From contig CAIWDD010000056.1 of NCBI GenBank assembly GCA_903911355.1, forward strand, positions 1-59,534: a stretch of DNA of 59,534 bases, read 5' to 3'. Made by a program: the position numbers and the translations under genes. Below, piece by piece: positions 26,416 to 37,560 of this stretch. This DNA is from an uncultured Nodularia sp. Lineage in GTDB: Bacteria; Cyanobacteriota; Cyanobacteriia; Cyanobacteriales; Nostocaceae. How positions within the stretch are numbered: the stretch's first letter is position 1; each line of letters opens with the position of its first letter. The notes beneath the pieces are model-generated. The model had not been told where the DNA came from. It did not search any database and saw only the letters and a list, made by a program, of their open reading frames with translations.

Positions 26416-26793
26416 ATGAGCCTTAAATCTTTGGAATTGAGTCTGGAAAAACTGCGACCTTGGCTGACTATGTTAGCAGTTTTCTGGTTGCTAGCATCAC
26501 TAGGCTTAGGTTGGCTGGTAAATTCGTTGTTAATTATCTTTGGTTTGCTGTTATTTACACCCGTTGTCGCCTTCTTCGCCTTGCGCTGGTGGCTACAACG
26601 CAATTTAGTAACTGACCAATGTCCCGTCTGTAATTATGAATTTTCAGGTTTAAATAACACTCAGGTGCAGTGTCCTAATTGTGGAGAGCAATTGTCAGTA
26701 AAACAAGGACATTTTCAGCGCTTCACACCAGAAGGTACAATTGATATTCAAGCGATCGAAGTCCCAACTAAATCACTCAAAGAACAAAAGTAA
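26416..26793 (+). CDS. Small membrane protein with a C-terminal zinc ribbon
   Basis: A protein of 125 residues with two hydrophobic helices (about 17-36 and 37-58, perhaps one hairpin) and a four-cysteine zinc-ribbon module: CPVC near residue 73 and CPNC about 20 residues later. The tail is short and polar. The pattern is common in cyanobacterial conserved hypotheticals; I know no function. A bidirectional terminator separates it from the converging dnaE gene. Confidence 0.75.
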   Translation: MSLKSLELSLEKLRPWLTMLAVFWLLASLGLGWLVNSLLIIFGLLLFTPVVAFFALRWWLQRNLVTDQCPVCNYEFSGLNNTQVQCPNCGEQLSVKQGHFQRFTPEGTIDIQAIEVPTKSLKEQK

Positions 26794-26851
26794 CCCAGAT
26801 GGACACCCTATAAAAACTTTACCAGTAAATTAAGTCAAAATTTTCACTCTC

Positions 26852-26883
26852 AAAAGTTATGTTACAACCACAACATAACTTTT
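26852..26883. terminator. Bidirectional rho-independent-type terminator
   Basis: A perfect 12-bp stem: AAAAGTTATGTT at 26852-26863 pairs with AACATAACTTTT at 26872-26883 across an 8-nt loop, with a T-rich run after it on the plus strand and A/T-rich sequence on the other side. It lies between convergent genes and overlaps neither reading frame. Confidence 0.8.
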
Positions 26884-26887
26884 ATTT

Positions 26888-29518
26888 TTACACTGGTAAA
26901 ACTGGAACTTGAAGCAAATCTAATCCCCGTGTAAAAATTTCATCAATGGGTAACATTTGCCCATCAGTAGTCATAAACTTATGGTCTTTTGTCGCCCGGA
27001 TAATTGAACCATCTGCTAAAGAATATTCAAATAGTTCTTGTTCTCCCCGATCATGCCACTGTAGAATAGGTTGGGTATAAACATTGCCATTTTTATCAAC
27101 ACTATAAACATGACATTCCACAGACTTGTGGACAATTTGCCCAATGGGAATCAAGCCATATTCCACCGTTAAAACCTGCGTATCATAGCTCAAACAATAT
27201 TCGGCAAAGTTTAACATTTGATCAAACAATTCCTCAGCTACCTGTTTTTTTACCCCATTCTTCGCCGCACCGTCAACAAACTTTTCCCGCTGCTTTTGCA
27301 TTTCTGCAACCTTCTTTTTACCCATAGCGCGACGTAATAAGTCAGCTTGTCCTAGGGAATATCCAGCCATATCTTGAGCAATTTTCATAATTTGCTCTTG
27401 ATAAACCATAATTCCATAGGTTTCATTCAGTATGGGTTCAAGAAGAGAATTTTGGTAATCAATCACCTCGCGCCCATGTTTACGGTTAATAAACTTAGGA
27501 ATGAGTCCCGCATCTAGGGGGCCGGGTCGATAGAGTGCCAAAATAGAAGAAATATCTTCAATATTGGAAGGCTTTAAATCTCTGACTATCTGACGCATCC
27601 CCGAAGATTCTAACTGAAATATTCCTTCTAAATCCCCAGCTTCTAAAAGTTCATAGGATTTTTTCACATCTTTGGGTAAAGTTGTATGTTCACCCTTAGC
27701 TAATATTTTTTGAGATTTTCTTTCCTGACGTGTAATTTCATCTGGGTCAATGCGATAACCTCTGCTTTGTTCAATTAAATCAATTGTTTTTTGAATCAGG
27801 GTTAAGTTACGTAACCCGAGAAAATCCATTTTTAACAAACCCAGTGATTCCAAGTCTTCCATAAAATATTGGGTAATCACCGCACCATCATTATTTCTTT
27901 GCAGTGGCACAATTTCATCTAAGGGGTCAGCAGAAATCACCACCCCAGCAGCGTGGACACCAAAAGTTTTATTAGTTCCTTCAATTCGCATGGCCATATC
28001 AACCCAATGGCGGACTTGCGGATCATTATCGTATTTTTCCTTAAACTCTGGTGCTGGGGTTTCGTCGGAAATCATCACTTTGAGTTTAGTGGGTTTACCC
28101 CGGACTACGGGAATTAATTTCGCCATTTTGTCTGATTCCCCATAGGGAATATTCAACACTCTAGCGACATCTTTTAAAACTGATTTAGAGGTGAGGCGGT
28201 TGAAAGTAATAATTTGAGCAACTCTATCTTTACCATATTTTTCAGTTACATATTCAATCACTTGGTCACGTTTTTCAATGCAAAAATCTGTATCAATATC
28301 AGGCATTGATTTACGTTCGGGGTTCAAGAATCGCTCAAATAATAAACCATGGTGTACCGGGTCTATATTAGTAATTCGCATGGCATAAGCCACCAAAGAA
28401 CCAGCAGCAGAACCACGACCAGGACCTACAGGAATGTTATTATCTCTGGCAAATTTGATGTAATCCCAAACTACTAAAAAGTAGGTAGAAAACCCCATGG
28501 TCTGGAGCATTTTTAATTCATATTCTAATCTTTCTCTATATACTGGCTCAACTTCATTGCGGGATTTGCGGTTTAACCTTTCTAATAGTCCTTGCCAAGC
28601 TACTTCTTCAGCGTAAGTGTCGGGAGTATGACCTGAAGGTATGTATGGTGTGGGAATCTGAGGTTCACCCATAATATTATAAACTCCCACTTTATCGGCA
28701 ATTTCTGTAGTGGTGCTGATAGCTTCAGCAATGACATCATCTGGTAAATGGTCACGGAATAACAGTTTCATTTCTGCTGCGGATTTCAGGTATTCTGTAC
28801 CGCTATAACGCATCCGTTTATCTTCACTAATTAGCTGTCCAGTTTGAATACATAGTAAAGCGTCATGTGCTTCCACATCAAAACAAGATATAAAATGAGA
28901 ATCGTTAGTCGCAATAAATTTAATTCCTAATTCCCGCGCAATTTTAACAATTTCTACATTTACAATCCGGTCTTCTTGAGAGCCGTGGTCTTGAATTTCT
29001 AAATAGTAATCATCCCCCAATAATTCTTGATACCACTTGGCAATTTTCCGGGCTATCTCTGGTCTACCACTGAGAATTGCTTGGGGTATTTCTCCACCTA
29101 AACAAGCACTAGTGACGATTAAACCTTCACGATATTGTTTGAGTAGATCTTTATTAATACAAGGACGAGAAAAAATTCCCTTACCTTGTACCCCTTCCAG
29201 GTGGGAAATTGTGGTAATTTTAACTAAGTTTTTGTAACCTTGAGTATTTTTAGCTAAAACAACTTGATGATATTTGGGGCGGCGTTCTTGTTTGGTAATA
29301 TCGCCGTTGATGATATACATTTCGTTGCCAATAATTGGCTTAATGTTTTTACTCCGGCAGATTTTAATCAATTCTACAGCACCATACATGACACCATGAT
29401 CAGTCAGGGCGATCGCTTTCATCCCCAGAGCGATGGCTTGATCGACTAACTCCGGTAGCTGACTGGCTCCATCGAGCAAACTATAGTCGCTGTGAATATG
29501 TAATGGTACAAAGGACAT
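26888..29518 (-). CDS. dnaE: DNA polymerase III alpha subunit, N-terminal half fused to N-intein (split DnaE)
   Basis: An 876-residue protein: 774 residues of replicase followed by 102 of intein. The PHP domain opens with [20 protein letters not shown]; the polymerase active-site carboxylates are in MPDIDTDF (about 405-411); [15 protein letters not shown] and YRPGPLDAG are family motifs. The extein ends in the sequence FAEY, directly before intein Cys1. The C-terminal half must be encoded elsewhere (C-intein plus C-extein) and joined by protein trans-splicing. The start is ATG 29516-29518; 14 extra codons upstream are not conserved. Known in Synechocystis, Nostoc and relatives, with the same 774-residue break. 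Confidence 0.96.
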   Translation of the reverse strand: MSFVPLHIHSDYSLLDGASQLPELVDQAIALGMKAIALTDHGVMYGAVELIKICRSKNIKPIIGNEMYIINGDITKQERRPKYHQVVLAKNTQGYKNLVKITTISHLEGVQGKGIFSRPCINKDLLKQYREGLIVTSACLGGEIPQAILSGRPEIARKIAKWYQELLGDDYYLEIQDHGSQEDRIVNVEIVKIARELGIKFIATNDSHFISCFDVEAHDALLCIQTGQLISEDKRMRYSGTEYLKSAAEMKLLFRDHLPDDVIAEAISTTTEIADKVGVYNIMGEPQIPTPYIPSGHTPDTYAEEVAWQGLLERLNRKSRNEVEPVYRERLEYELKMLQTMGFSTYFLVVWDYIKFARDNNIPVGPGRGSAAGSLVAYAMRITNIDPVHHGLLFERFLNPERKSMPDIDTDFCIEKRDQVIEYVTEKYGKDRVAQIITFNRLTSKSVLKDVARVLNIPYGESDKMAKLIPVVRGKPTKLKVMISDETPAPEFKEKYDNDPQVRHWVDMAMRIEGTNKTFGVHAAGVVISADPLDEIVPLQRNNDGAVITQYFMEDLESLGLLKMDFLGLRNLTLIQKTIDLIEQSRGYRIDPDEITRQERKSQKILAKGEHTTLPKDVKKSYELLEAGDLEGIFQLESSGMRQIVRDLKPSNIEDISSILALYRPGPLDAGLIPKFINRKHGREVIDYQNSLLEPILNETYGIMVYQEQIMKIAQDMAGYSLGQADLLRRAMGKKKVAEMQKQREKFVDGAAKNGVKKQVAEELFDQMLNFAEYCLSYDTQVLTVEYGLIPIGQIVHKSVECHVYSVDKNGNVYTQPILQWHDRGEQELFEYSLADGSIIRATKDHKFMTTDGQMLPIDEIFTRGLDLLQVPVLPV
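26891..27196 (-). other. N-terminal fragment of the split DnaE intein
   Basis: A 102-residue segment beginning with Cys1 (codon 27194-27196) in [14 protein letters not shown], then [29 protein letters not shown] and the block-B motif [10 protein letters not shown] (Thr and His for catalysis), ending [17 protein letters not shown]. It is very similar in sequence and length to the fast-splicing Nostoc punctiforme DnaE N-intein. It has no homing endonuclease domain. Confidence 0.97.
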
Positions 29519-29615
29519 ATAAGTCTCCAAGCAGAAGCTGATAGTACTGCAATATACCATTTAATTTCGATTTACCAGACTAGCCAGTGTAGCTAACTCT
29601 TGGACTGCAATCGAT

Positions 29616-32600
29616 TTAGGCAAATGCAGCTGATAAGAGTGGGATTTTCACTGTAAAAGTTGCTCCTTGTCCTTCCCCCCCACTCTCTGCATGGACAGTA
29701 CCGCCATGCAATTCTACTAAATGACGTACGATTGCTAGGCCTAAACCTAAGCCGCCATAGGAGCGAGTACTAGAACTATCCGCCTGGAGGAAGCGGTCAA
29801 AAACATAAGGAAGAAACTCGGGCTTAATACCAATACCCGTATCCCGGACTTGAATTTGAGCATAACTAGTAATTGTTTCGGGTAAGCCTTGGTGATTATC
29901 AATACTCTGGGAAACTTGAACTTCTACCCTACCCCCTGTAGGAGTAAACTTGATGGCATTAGATAGTAAATTCCAGATCATCTGTTGTAAACGATCCGGA
30001 TCACCGGCAACTAAAAATCTACAATGATTATGGTCTATTCCCTGGGGAGGAATCACGGAAAATCTCAAATCAATTTCCTTAGCTTGGGCGGCTAACTGGA
30101 CCGTTGTCATCGCCGACTCAATTAGGGGAACCAAATCGTAACTACAAACATTGAGATACAACTGTCCCCTAATCATGCTGGAAATATCTAGCAAATCTTC
30201 TATAACCTGGGCTTGTGTCCTAGCATTGCGCTCAATAGTTTCCATGGCCTTAGCCATTTGAGTGTCACTCAGTTTGCGAGCTCGCAGCAGTTGCACCCAA
30301 CCGAGAATAGCATTCAGGGGCGATCGCAATTCATGGGATAATATACCCAGAAATTCATCCTTCATGCGGTTGGCTTGTTGCAGTTGCTCTGTTTGCAGTT
30401 GCAGAGAAGCAATTAACCTCGCCCGTTCCATGGCCACCGCTATTTGGTCACAAACTGCTTGCATCATCGCCCTTTGATTCTCACTAAAACAAGAGCAACT
30501 GCGGCTACCAAAACAAAGAGTACCCAAAACCCGTTCTGATGCTATTAATGGGTAACTATAACAAGCCTTCACCCCTAAATTCCGAATTAATTCTGTTTTT
30601 GGGTCAGTGGATTCCTGAACATTTTCTACATAAATAGGACGGCGTTCTTGGGCGACAGTACCGCACACCGATTGACCCAACGGTAACCACTCATATTTTT
30701 TAGCCACCTCCTCAGAACAGCCTGTAAAAGATGCAAGGCGAATCACCTGATGGTTCTCCTCAACTAAATAGTTAAAGTAAACATCCAAACCAATCTGCTG
30801 CGCCAGTTTTTGGTAGAAGCTGTCAATTAATGCTACTGGTTCCTGACTAGATAACAAATCACTGGCTGTGTTAAACAGCAACTGTAACCTTTTGTAACTT
30901 AATGCTTGGGCCTTTTCAATTTCCTTAAGATTGGTAATATCTTGAAAGCCTGCTACACAGGTAGCTGAATGACCGTGCATTGCTGGTATAGTATCACCAA
31001 ATATCAGTACAGAGCGCACAAGGTCGCCAGTGTGCCAGTTTATTTCTAATCCATCTAAACGTTCTCCCCTGGCTACCCGCGCCCTGGGTATTTGCTCCTT
31101 AGGGATGCGATTTCCTGCCGCATCTGTGCAATAGTATGTAGTGTCATACTCTTCTACTGGTACACCTTTGGGAAACTCACCCCCTGCTAATTCATCAGCA
31201 GCTTGATTAGTAAAGGTTACCCGCCCCGTTTCAGGTTCAACAAACAGTAATGGTAGAGGCATCAGATTTAAGACTTCTTCGAGCCATTTTTGCTCATTGT
31301 GAACTGCTTCCTCTATCTGCTTACGCTCTGTAATATCCAAAAATGCCCCAACACTACCTCTACTGTTACCCTGTTCATCAAATAACGGGGCGACGTACTG
31401 CAACAACTTGACAAGTTTGCCATCTTTATGTATTACCTCAATTTCCGAGTCTAAAACTGTCACACCATGAGCAGCAGAATATCGCATAGGTAACTCTTCT
31501 GGTGATAGTTTTTTACCGTCGCGGTAAACTTGAAATTCTGCCGGCTGTTCTTCACTGGGGATACTCATAGCACCATATTCACCCGGTGATATCCCCAATT
31601 GTTGAGCAAGACAGGGGTTAATTGTCACAGTTTTGCACTCTGCATCTTCAGCAATACCGATACCAATAGGGATAACCTGAAATAAAGTTTGTAATTCGCT
31701 GATCCGACGTTGTAAATCTTTATTAAGCTGTAGTATCTGTTCTCTTGCTTCCTGGCGTTCGCTTAAGTCCAGAATAAACGCCACTGATTCTTGTCGGTTC
31801 TGTGCGAGCAACACGTAACCCACTAAAACCGGAATCCGCCGACCATCTTTGTGAATGTATTCTTTTTCATAGGGGGTACAAGCACCCCTGGGATTTTCCT
31901 GGGCTTCGGCGATACCTTGAATATCTAAATGCAAATACTCTGGTGGTGTGATATTCCGCCAATTTAATTTACCTGTGAATAAATCCTCACGGCTGTAGCC
32001 AATCATCTGTAGAAATGCATCATTGGCTTGGTGAATACCACCATAGACATCACCAAACTTAATACCAATGATGTTAGCATCTACAAAAGTTCTCAGCTTT
32101 TCTTCCTGTGCTCTGAGTTGTTCTTGCGTTTCGTCCCGTTGACGTTCAATACGTGATATTACTGCTGCAGTTTGCCAAATCAAAATCGCAAAAATCACTA
32201 TTAAGATGATGGCAAATAAGGATATAGCAAAAACAGAACTGTATTTCCCTGCTAATTGACCATGGAGGATAAACCAGCCTATCACTAATGGCAGAGCTAT
32301 AGCTGCCGGTAACAAACGACGCGCCATCAACCCGCCATAGGTATCACTCATTACTACTGCCATAAATGCCTGATCTGGACTTGCCCAGAGAATGCCTATA
32401 CAAAGTACAATGAACTTTACGCCTGTATGTAATCCCATTGATGTTGTATATGATGGTGTGGTGGGAAACAATCCTACTTGATACATATAACCGATAAGTA
32501 CCTGTGCAGAAATCACTAGTACTATCAGGGTAAAAAGTTGAATGTACCAAAAATTAAGCTGATTTGCCGATGGCGATCGGGTGGTGTTAGCCATATGAGC

Positions 32601-33062
32601 GGAAATTTCTAGAGCTATACCCAGAAATATAAAGTTTAAGGCACTCTCAAACCCCATTCGCCCCGGAGGGGATGTTAATACTGCAGTTGCTTGCTCCTGG
32701 AATAGTAATTCATCAATACCAAAATTCCAGCCGAATAAATACTGAGCGAGGGTGAGTAACCCTATCAAGGTAACAGATGCTGCACAAATTCGCGAGCAGG
32801 ATAAGTAAGGGATAGTAGAATGACTTTTTCTGCTGAGTTTTATTTGCGACATCCACAAAGATATACCAGATAGCACAAAGCATAAAGCTGTATTAGGCTT
32901 CATTGTCACGAGACTGGTGTTACCGCAGGTTTTAATCAATTCAATGTCAAACAACCAGCCAAACAGCACCAGAACACCGACTAATATTGTGATTATACTT
33001 GCAACTTGTACCACTCGTAAGCTATGTAAGCTTGGCAGTTGCAAGCGGTTAAAATTTAACAT
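29616..33062 (-). CDS. Membrane histidine kinase with PAS and GAF sensor domains
   Basis: A protein of ~1148 residues. The first ~300 residues hold several membrane helices, including [12 protein letters not shown] and [13 protein letters not shown] segments; this resembles a MASE-type membrane sensor. After a coiled coil ([20 protein letters not shown]) come three or more PAS domains (one with [20 protein letters not shown]), a GAF domain ([20 protein letters not shown] ... CYSYPLI), then HisKA ([18 protein letters not shown]) and HATPase ([16 protein letters not shown]). There is no receiver and no adjacent partner. Start chosen at ATG 33060-33062, which has a GGTGG upstream; the longer frame begins with TTG. 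The signal is unknown. Confidence 0.85.
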   Translation of the reverse strand: MLNFNRLQLPSLHSLRVVQVASIITILVGVLVLFGWLFDIELIKTCGNTSLVTMKPNTALCFVLSGISLWMSQIKLSRKSHSTIPYLSCSRICAASVTLIGLLTLAQYLFGWNFGIDELLFQEQATAVLTSPPGRMGFESALNFIFLGIALEISAHMANTTRSPSANQLNFWYIQLFTLIVLVISAQVLIGYMYQVGLFPTTPSYTTSMGLHTGVKFIVLCIGILWASPDQAFMAVVMSDTYGGLMARRLLPAAIALPLVIGWFILHGQLAGKYSSVFAISLFAIILIVIFAILIWQTAAVISRIERQRDETQEQLRAQEEKLRTFVDANIIGIKFGDVYGGIHQANDAFLQMIGYSREDLFTGKLNWRNITPPEYLHLDIQGIAEAQENPRGACTPYEKEYIHKDGRRIPVLVGYVLLAQNRQESVAFILDLSERQEAREQILQLNKDLQRRISELQTLFQVIPIGIGIAEDAECKTVTINPCLAQQLGISPGEYGAMSIPSEEQPAEFQVYRDGKKLSPEELPMRYSAAHGVTVLDSEIEVIHKDGKLVKLLQYVAPLFDEQGNSRGSVGAFLDITERKQIEEAVHNEQKWLEEVLNLMPLPLLFVEPETGRVTFTNQAADELAGGEFPKGVPVEEYDTTYYCTDAAGNRIPKEQIPRARVARGERLDGLEINWHTGDLVRSVLIFGDTIPAMHGHSATCVAGFQDITNLKEIEKAQALSYKRLQLLFNTASDLLSSQEPVALIDSFYQKLAQQIGLDVYFNYLVEENHQVIRLASFTGCSEEVAKKYEWLPLGQSVCGTVAQERRPIYVENVQESTDPKTELIRNLGVKACYSYPLIASERVLGTLCFGSRSCSCFSENQRAMMQAVCDQIAVAMERARLIASLQLQTEQLQQANRMKDEFLGILSHELRSPLNAILGWVQLLRARKLSDTQMAKAMETIERNARTQAQVIEDLLDISSMIRGQLYLNVCSYDLVPLIESAMTTVQLAAQAKEIDLRFSVIPPQGIDHNHCRFLVAGDPDRLQQMIWNLLSNAIKFTPTGGRVEVQVSQSIDNHQGLPETITSYAQIQVRDTGIGIKPEFLPYVFDRFLQADSSSTRSYGGLGLGLAIVRHLVELHGGTVHAESGGEGQGATFTVKIPLLSAAFA

Positions 33063-33574
33063 TGAATTTTTACCACCCAACTGTATACCTTAGTCACTCT
33101 ACTTTGTTTAAAGAAATAAAACCTGACCTATATAACCAGAAAATTTCTAGTTAGGCTATATACTCTTGAGATATTTTTTATCTATCTATAGGCATATTTT
33201 TCGGATTACACAATCTACATTAGAAAAGAATAGATACAAAAACATCTATCTTGAAACATAATTTTAAAACATAAAATCATGAGAAAATATGCCCTCGGCC
33301 TGTTGTGAGAAGTCAGGGATTCACTGATATGTTATTTCTGGTCTAATTATTTAGTATTAATAAACACTTTATATAGCACTACGCATACACGTTAGGACAT
33401 CATAATTGTGGTTTTAAGGGAACAGGGAATGGGGAATGGGGAACAACAAGCAGGGAAATGTCGTAACACTTGTGGTTACTGCTATATATGTCTGTGATCA
33501 ATAAATAGGGGCAATTGATTAATTGCCCCTGGAAGTATATTATTAATTTAATTTTGGCGTTTCTAGGTCTTTAG
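33063..33574. other. Spacer between the PAS kinase and DUF2237 gene, carrying an STRR
   Basis: About 510 AT-rich nt with no credible gene. The one structured feature is the heptamer repeat at 33418-33445. Any promoter for the kinase must lie near the right side of the kinase gene; no clear boxes are visible. Confidence 0.5.
33418..33445. repeat. Heptamer short tandem repeat (STRR), four units
   Basis: Four consecutive 7-mers: GGGAACA, GGGAATG, GGGAATG, GGGAACA. These are of the GGGAAxx class of short tandemly repeated repetitive sequences described from heterocystous cyanobacteria. A copy in the opposite orientation lies at 50554-50581. Confidence 0.85.
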
Positions 33575-33940
33575 CTACATAAGGGCGTGTTTTTGCAAAT
33601 CCTCTAGTGAGCAGACTTCCAAAGCTCTAGAATGGGTAGCGCCAAGCACAACAGGGGGAGCGACACCAGCATCTAAAGCTTCTTGCCAACGGGCCGCACA
33701 TAAACACCAGCGATCGCCTGGTCGTAGTCCAGGAAAATTAAATTCGGGAACGGCTGTACTCAAGTCATTCCCATGGGATTTAGTAAACTCGAGAAATTCT
33801 GCTGTAACTTGGGCGCAAACAACATGCATCCCAAAATCCTGACCACCTGTATGACAAAAGCCATCGCGGTAATAGCCAGTCATGGGAGATGTACAGCAAC
33901 TCTCCAGGTTAGTTCCTAGTACGTTTTTTGCCTGTGCCAT
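33575..33940 (-). CDS. DUF2237-family protein
   Basis: A protein of about 121 residues, starting at ATG 33938-33940 (the frame opens two codons earlier at TTG). It has the DUF2237 pattern: NVLGTNLESCCTSPMTGYYR, DGFCHTGGQDFGMHVVCAQV, EFLEFTKSHGNDLSTAVPEF and GLRPGDRWCLCAARWQEAL, with several conserved Cys and His residues. The family has structures but no established function. It is 43 nt downstream of nblR on the same strand, so it is probably co-transcribed with it. Confidence 0.85.
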   Translation of the reverse strand: MAQAKNVLGTNLESCCTSPMTGYYRDGFCHTGGQDFGMHVVCAQVTAEFLEFTKSHGNDLSTAVPEFNFPGLRPGDRWCLCAARWQEALDAGVAPPVVLGATHSRALEVCSLEDLQKHALM

Positions 33941-33983
33941 AGTCAATTTTCAATTTTTGTAGTAATTTGTAGTAATTTTCAGA

Positions 33984-34694
33984 TTAAGACTCCCGTAATA
34001 CATATCCCACGCCGCGCACTGTTTGAATCAGACGTTTATGAGTGTCACATTCAATTTTCAGGCGTAAGTAGCGAATGTACACCTCTATAACATTGGACTC
34101 ACCCATAAAATTGTAACCCCAAACATTTTCTAAAATTTGTTCGCGGGTTAATACCTCGCGGGGGTGTTCCATTAAAAATTTTAATAGTTCAAATTCTTTC
34201 ATTGTCAACTCAATTGGCCGTCCGTTATGTATAGCGCGACGGGTGGCGACATCTAAAACCAAATCCCCAAAACGTAACTGTTCTGTGGTTTCAACATCAG
34301 GCTTTAAATACAGGCGAATTAAGTTTAAAAAGTCTTCTGGGCGGTAAGGCTTGAGGACATAATCATCAGCCCCAGCTTCTAAACAAGCCACCCGGTCATC
34401 TACTGTATCCCGGGCCATGAGCATCAATACAGGGGCGCACATCCCGGCATTTCTGAGTTTTTTACACAACAAGAGTCCTGATTCTCCTGAGAGCATCCGG
34501 TCTACAACAATTAAAGCAGGTGGCCGATGGCTTTGCCCACTAGAGGCATCGCGGCAGTATTGTAAACCGCTAGCCGCATCATGGGCTAAAATCGCTTCAT
34601 AGCCGGCTTCTCGCAAATCAAAGCCTAACTGATTTGCCAGACTCTCATCGGTTTCAATCACCAGAACACAGGGATTGTGAGCAATTGTCATCAT
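33984..34694 (-). CDS. nblR: OmpR-family response regulator NblR
   Basis: A 236-residue regulator. The receiver has VIETDE in place of the usual DDD at the N-terminus, phosphorylatable-type Asp in VVDRMLSGESGL, and ARDTVDDRVACLEAGADDYV with YVLKPYRPE (Lys retained). The winged-helix domain contains LTMKEFELLKFLMEHPREVL and RYLRLKIE ... TVRGVGYVL. The VVDRML/ARDTVDDRVACLEAG signature is that of NblR, which activates phycobilisome degradation under nutrient stress and high light. It lies downstream of NAD kinase, as I recall in other cyanobacteria. ATG-ATG at 34689-34694 are both possible starts. Confidence 0.85.
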   Translation of the reverse strand: MMTIAHNPCVLVIETDESLANQLGFDLREAGYEAILAHDAASGLQYCRDASSGQSHRPPALIVVDRMLSGESGLLLCKKLRNAGMCAPVLMLMARDTVDDRVACLEAGADDYVLKPYRPEDFLNLIRLYLKPDVETTEQLRFGDLVLDVATRRAIHNGRPIELTMKEFELLKFLMEHPREVLTREQILENVWGYNFMGESNVIEVYIRYLRLKIECDTHKRLIQTVRGVGYVLRES

Positions 34695-34848
34695 TAGTTA
34701 GTAGGAATCTTGGATGGGAAATTTGAGATTTCTCAGAGATTGGGACACAGACTGAATCAAGAAAATAATTATCACAGGGGTAATTAAGATAGATGCAATT
34801 TTTCTCCCTGATTACTCGTGGCAGATGATTCCTAGTAATTTATGGTTA

Positions 34849-35766
34849 CTAAGGGATCTCTACCGATGTCGGTTTGGCGATATGTGGTAGACCCCAACCG
34901 AGCTTTTCTCGCAAGATGCGGAAAAATTCCGGCGGTTGCAGACGAATGAATCGGACACTGTAGCGCGATCGCTCTAAACATACCCGATCTTCTGGGAAGA
35001 TATAACATCCCCCATTACCATCAACTACCATCACCAGCCGGGGAATATTCACCGGATAAATATTGACTGTTTCCGTATCTGGAAATACCAATGCCCTAGA
35101 AGCCAGGGAGTGAGGGCAAATGGGTACTAACTGCAAGACAGGTACACCAGGAGTGATGACTGGACCCCCGGCACTTAATGAATAAGCAGTGGAACCCGTG
35201 GGGGTAGAAACTATGATACCATCTGCCGCAATATCCACTGGTGCGTGTCGCCCCACAGCAATTTCAAAATGGCACATAGAGGTTAAGGGTTCTCGATGCA
35301 AAACCATTTCATTTAAGCAGAGGGCTTCCCACAGCACGGACTCACCGCGAAACACCTTCACAGTGAGCATGGCTTGTTCTTCGATGTCAAAATCACCCGC
35401 CATCGCTTGCTCTATAGCTTGAGGGAGTTGATTAACATAAGTTTCCGTCAAAAATCCCATATGACCGGTATTCACCGTTAACAGGGGAATACCAGTAGGG
35501 GCGACCTGACGGGAAGCTGCTAAAACAGTGCCATCTCCCCCTAGTACCACAGCGAAACTCATTTCCGAGTCGAAACCGGGGGGAGTTAGTCCGTCAATGG
35601 GGGTGTGGCACACAGGACTCTCTGGACTAGAGTAGCCCAATATACCACCCATACTTGTGGTGGTAATTACATCCCAACCAGCGGTGGTAAGTTTGTCTTG
35701 CAGTTCCATAGCGATGCGACTCGCTATCGGTTTAACGTTATTGTAAATAATGCCTGCTTTCGGCAC
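34849..35766 (-). CDS. nadK: NAD kinase
   Basis: A protein of ~305 residues with the NAD-kinase motifs: [11 protein letters not shown] (GGDG nucleotide-binding loop), [10 protein letters not shown] and [16 protein letters not shown]. It phosphorylates NAD+ to NADP+ in the cytoplasm with ATP. I choose the GTG at 35764-35766 (VPKAGIIYN), which agrees with the family N-terminus; the frame reaches a TTG two codons earlier. There is no strong ribosome site. A 154-nt gap separates it from nblR downstream. Cyanobacteria commonly have two NAD kinases; I cannot say which group this is. Confidence 0.92.
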   Translation of the reverse strand: MPKAGIIYNNVKPIASRIAMELQDKLTTAGWDVITTTSMGGILGYSSPESPVCHTPIDGLTPPGFDSEMSFAVVLGGDGTVLAASRQVAPTGIPLLTVNTGHMGFLTETYVNQLPQAIEQAMAGDFDIEEQAMLTVKVFRGESVLWEALCLNEMVLHREPLTSMCHFEIAVGRHAPVDIAADGIIVSTPTGSTAYSLSAGGPVITPGVPVLQLVPICPHSLASRALVFPDTETVNIYPVNIPRLVMVVDGNGGCYIFPEDRVCLERSRYSVRFIRLQPPEFFRILREKLGWGLPHIAKPTSVEIP

Positions 35767-35888
35767 ACTCAAATATCCAAGTTTTGGCGATGCTTTTTAC
35801 TTCTGTCATCCTGACATATTTTGGACCCTGTAGTCATTACTCTCTCAAAAGATCACCATGAATCACTAATGACCAGGAACTAATCATT

Positions 35889-36893
35889 TTATTGACTATT
35901 AACTTTGGAAGACTGCTTAAATGGAGTCTTTTTAGATTTCTCTTTTTTCTGTTTCGATTTATTTTTCTCGTAGTCTAGCTCTTTGAGCTTCTTCATAATG
36001 CGACTGAAATAATCTTGCAGGTAGCTTTCCAGAGTTGTGGTTTGTTCTTTGTCTAATCCCAAGAGTTGGTAAACATCATCCATGGGAGCATTTAACGGTT
36101 TACCACTGGCTAAGACTTCTGTAAATTCCAGCCTGTCTGCAACGTTCCACCCCCACTGAAAGAAGCGGATAACTCGCCGCACTGTACGCAACAGGTTAAT
36201 TGGCATTTTGGTGATTCTGGCTTCTTTCCCAGATAAACGCTCACACAGGTTAATAATTTCCTCAGCGCTCCAAGGGCGAGTACCCACCACCGGGAAAGCT
36301 TGTTTGTGCGTTTCTGGCACACTCAAACTGCGAATAGCAAATTTAGCGATGTCTTGAGTATCCATATAAGCCACTGGGGAAGAATTACCAGTTACCCAAA
36401 CTGGTTGATTTTCCAAAATGGGGATACCATATTGACCGATTAGCCCTTGCATAAAGCCAGCTAGCCGCAAAATTGTGTAGTTTATACCAGACTCAGCTAA
36501 AAACAGTTCTGTACACCGCTTAATTTCCATCAGTGGTACTTCTGGATACTGGTCTGCATCAAGAATAGAAAAGAATATAAAACGTTCTACACCGGCAGTT
36601 TTTGCGGCTTGAATTAATGCGACCTTACCATCCCAATCCACTTGTTTAATAGTCAGTGAATCTGTAGCACGAGATGTTGCAGCATCAATGACCGCCGTTA
36701 CACCCTCCATCGCTCCTGTGAGGCTTTGGGGCTTACACAAATCCCCTTTGACTAATTCAGCACCCCATTCTTTGAGAAATGCAGCTCTTTTGGGACTCCG
36801 CACCAGACAGCGTACTTTATGCCCCTCATCGATCGCACGACGAGCCACTTGTCTTCCTAATGTGCCAGTGGCACCGACAATTAATAAAGTCAT
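35889..36893 (-). CDS. ycf39: NmrA-like SDR protein, Ycf39 type (photosystem II assembly)
   Basis: A 334-residue atypical short-chain dehydrogenase. The dinucleotide loop is TLLIVGATGTLGRQVARRA at the N-terminus, with DAATSR, KTAGVERFIFFS and YTILRLAGFMQGL further on; the canonical Tyr-Lys catalytic pair is not evident, as usual for Ycf39/HCF244. Ycf39 works with HliC/HliD at the photosystem II reaction centre, where it helps to insert chlorophyll into new D1. A basic tail (NKSKQKKEKSKKTPFK) of ~25 residues extends past the domain. It is divergent from the petM-pdxA region's neighbours and probably monocistronic. Confidence 0.88.
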   Translation of the reverse strand: MTLLIVGATGTLGRQVARRAIDEGHKVRCLVRSPKRAAFLKEWGAELVKGDLCKPQSLTGAMEGVTAVIDAATSRATDSLTIKQVDWDGKVALIQAAKTAGVERFIFFSILDADQYPEVPLMEIKRCTELFLAESGINYTILRLAGFMQGLIGQYGIPILENQPVWVTGNSSPVAYMDTQDIAKFAIRSLSVPETHKQAFPVVGTRPWSAEEIINLCERLSGKEARITKMPINLLRTVRRVIRFFQWGWNVADRLEFTEVLASGKPLNAPMDDVYQLLGLDKEQTTTLESYLQDYFSRIMKKLKELDYEKNKSKQKKEKSKKTPFKQSSKVNSQ

Positions 36894-37070
36894 GAGGTTA
36901 GTAATAAATTTTTAACTTTTATGAAATGAATCTTAACAGAATTAGCTGTCTAAACAAAAGTTTACATTATTTTCATTAATCTTTTGAATCTTGGCAGGTC
37001 TGGGAAGCGGGAAACAAGAGAAGTTAATTTTATGTCTCGGTCTCGGTTCCCAGCCCCCATCCTGGGAGGA

Positions 37071-37175
37071 TTATTCCTCTGCGCCCTGAATTTTCAGTAA
37101 TAAAGCACCTAAGGCCCAACCCACGAAGATTAAACCGAAAGACAACAGCGCTGCATTCAGAAGTTCGCCGCTCAT
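37071..37175 (-). CDS. petM: Cytochrome b6f subunit PetM
   Basis: A 34-residue one-helix protein, [20 protein letters not shown] and then [14 protein letters not shown], with an ideal single transmembrane segment. The length and sequence are those of PetM (subunit VII), a peripheral helix of the b6f complex. The ATG at 37173-37175 is preceded by AAAGGAG about 10 nt upstream. It stands alone upstream of ycf39 on the same strand (178 nt away). It was too short to be found by length-filtered ORF searches. Confidence 0.95.
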   Translation of the reverse strand: MSGELLNAALLSFGLIFVGWALGALLLKIQGAEE

Positions 37176-37560
37176 GATTGTGATTCTCCTTTACGAATGG
37201 TTGATGTTCAGTTTTGCTAAAGGAAAACCTTGAGATTTCCTCTTAACTGGGCTGCTTTGACTAGATTGAGTCATGACTCCAATCTAATTTTCACCAGTTC
37301 CATGACAAAATGCTCACAATTGTTCACATTTTTTTGGCTTTTACTCAGAAGTATCGCCACTATGCTAGTCCACCAGTTGACACCACCAAGGCATAGTCCT
37401 GAGGCATATTCGGTTAAACTAGCTCTACCAGAAGCGCTATGAAGGCTTCTTTTTCATGAGACCTGTGTAAATAATTCTAAACCAGTTTGATGCTCAATCC
37501 CTAATTTTCCCTTTGACAAGTTCCTAGATGGCAGTTTTATTCAATATATCTTTGTATTAA
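37176..37560. other. Divergent spacer between petM and pdxA
   Basis: About 385 nt that should contain the promoters of petM (minus strand) and pdxA (plus strand). A 70-codon frame at 37230-37442 lacks protein-like composition or a ribosome site, and I do not accept it. No other feature is apparent. Confidence 0.5.

Noticed and set aside
37230-37442. 70-codon frame between petM and pdxA
   Set aside because: No ribosome site, no domain, ends in low-complexity sequence; the region more likely holds the two divergent promoters.
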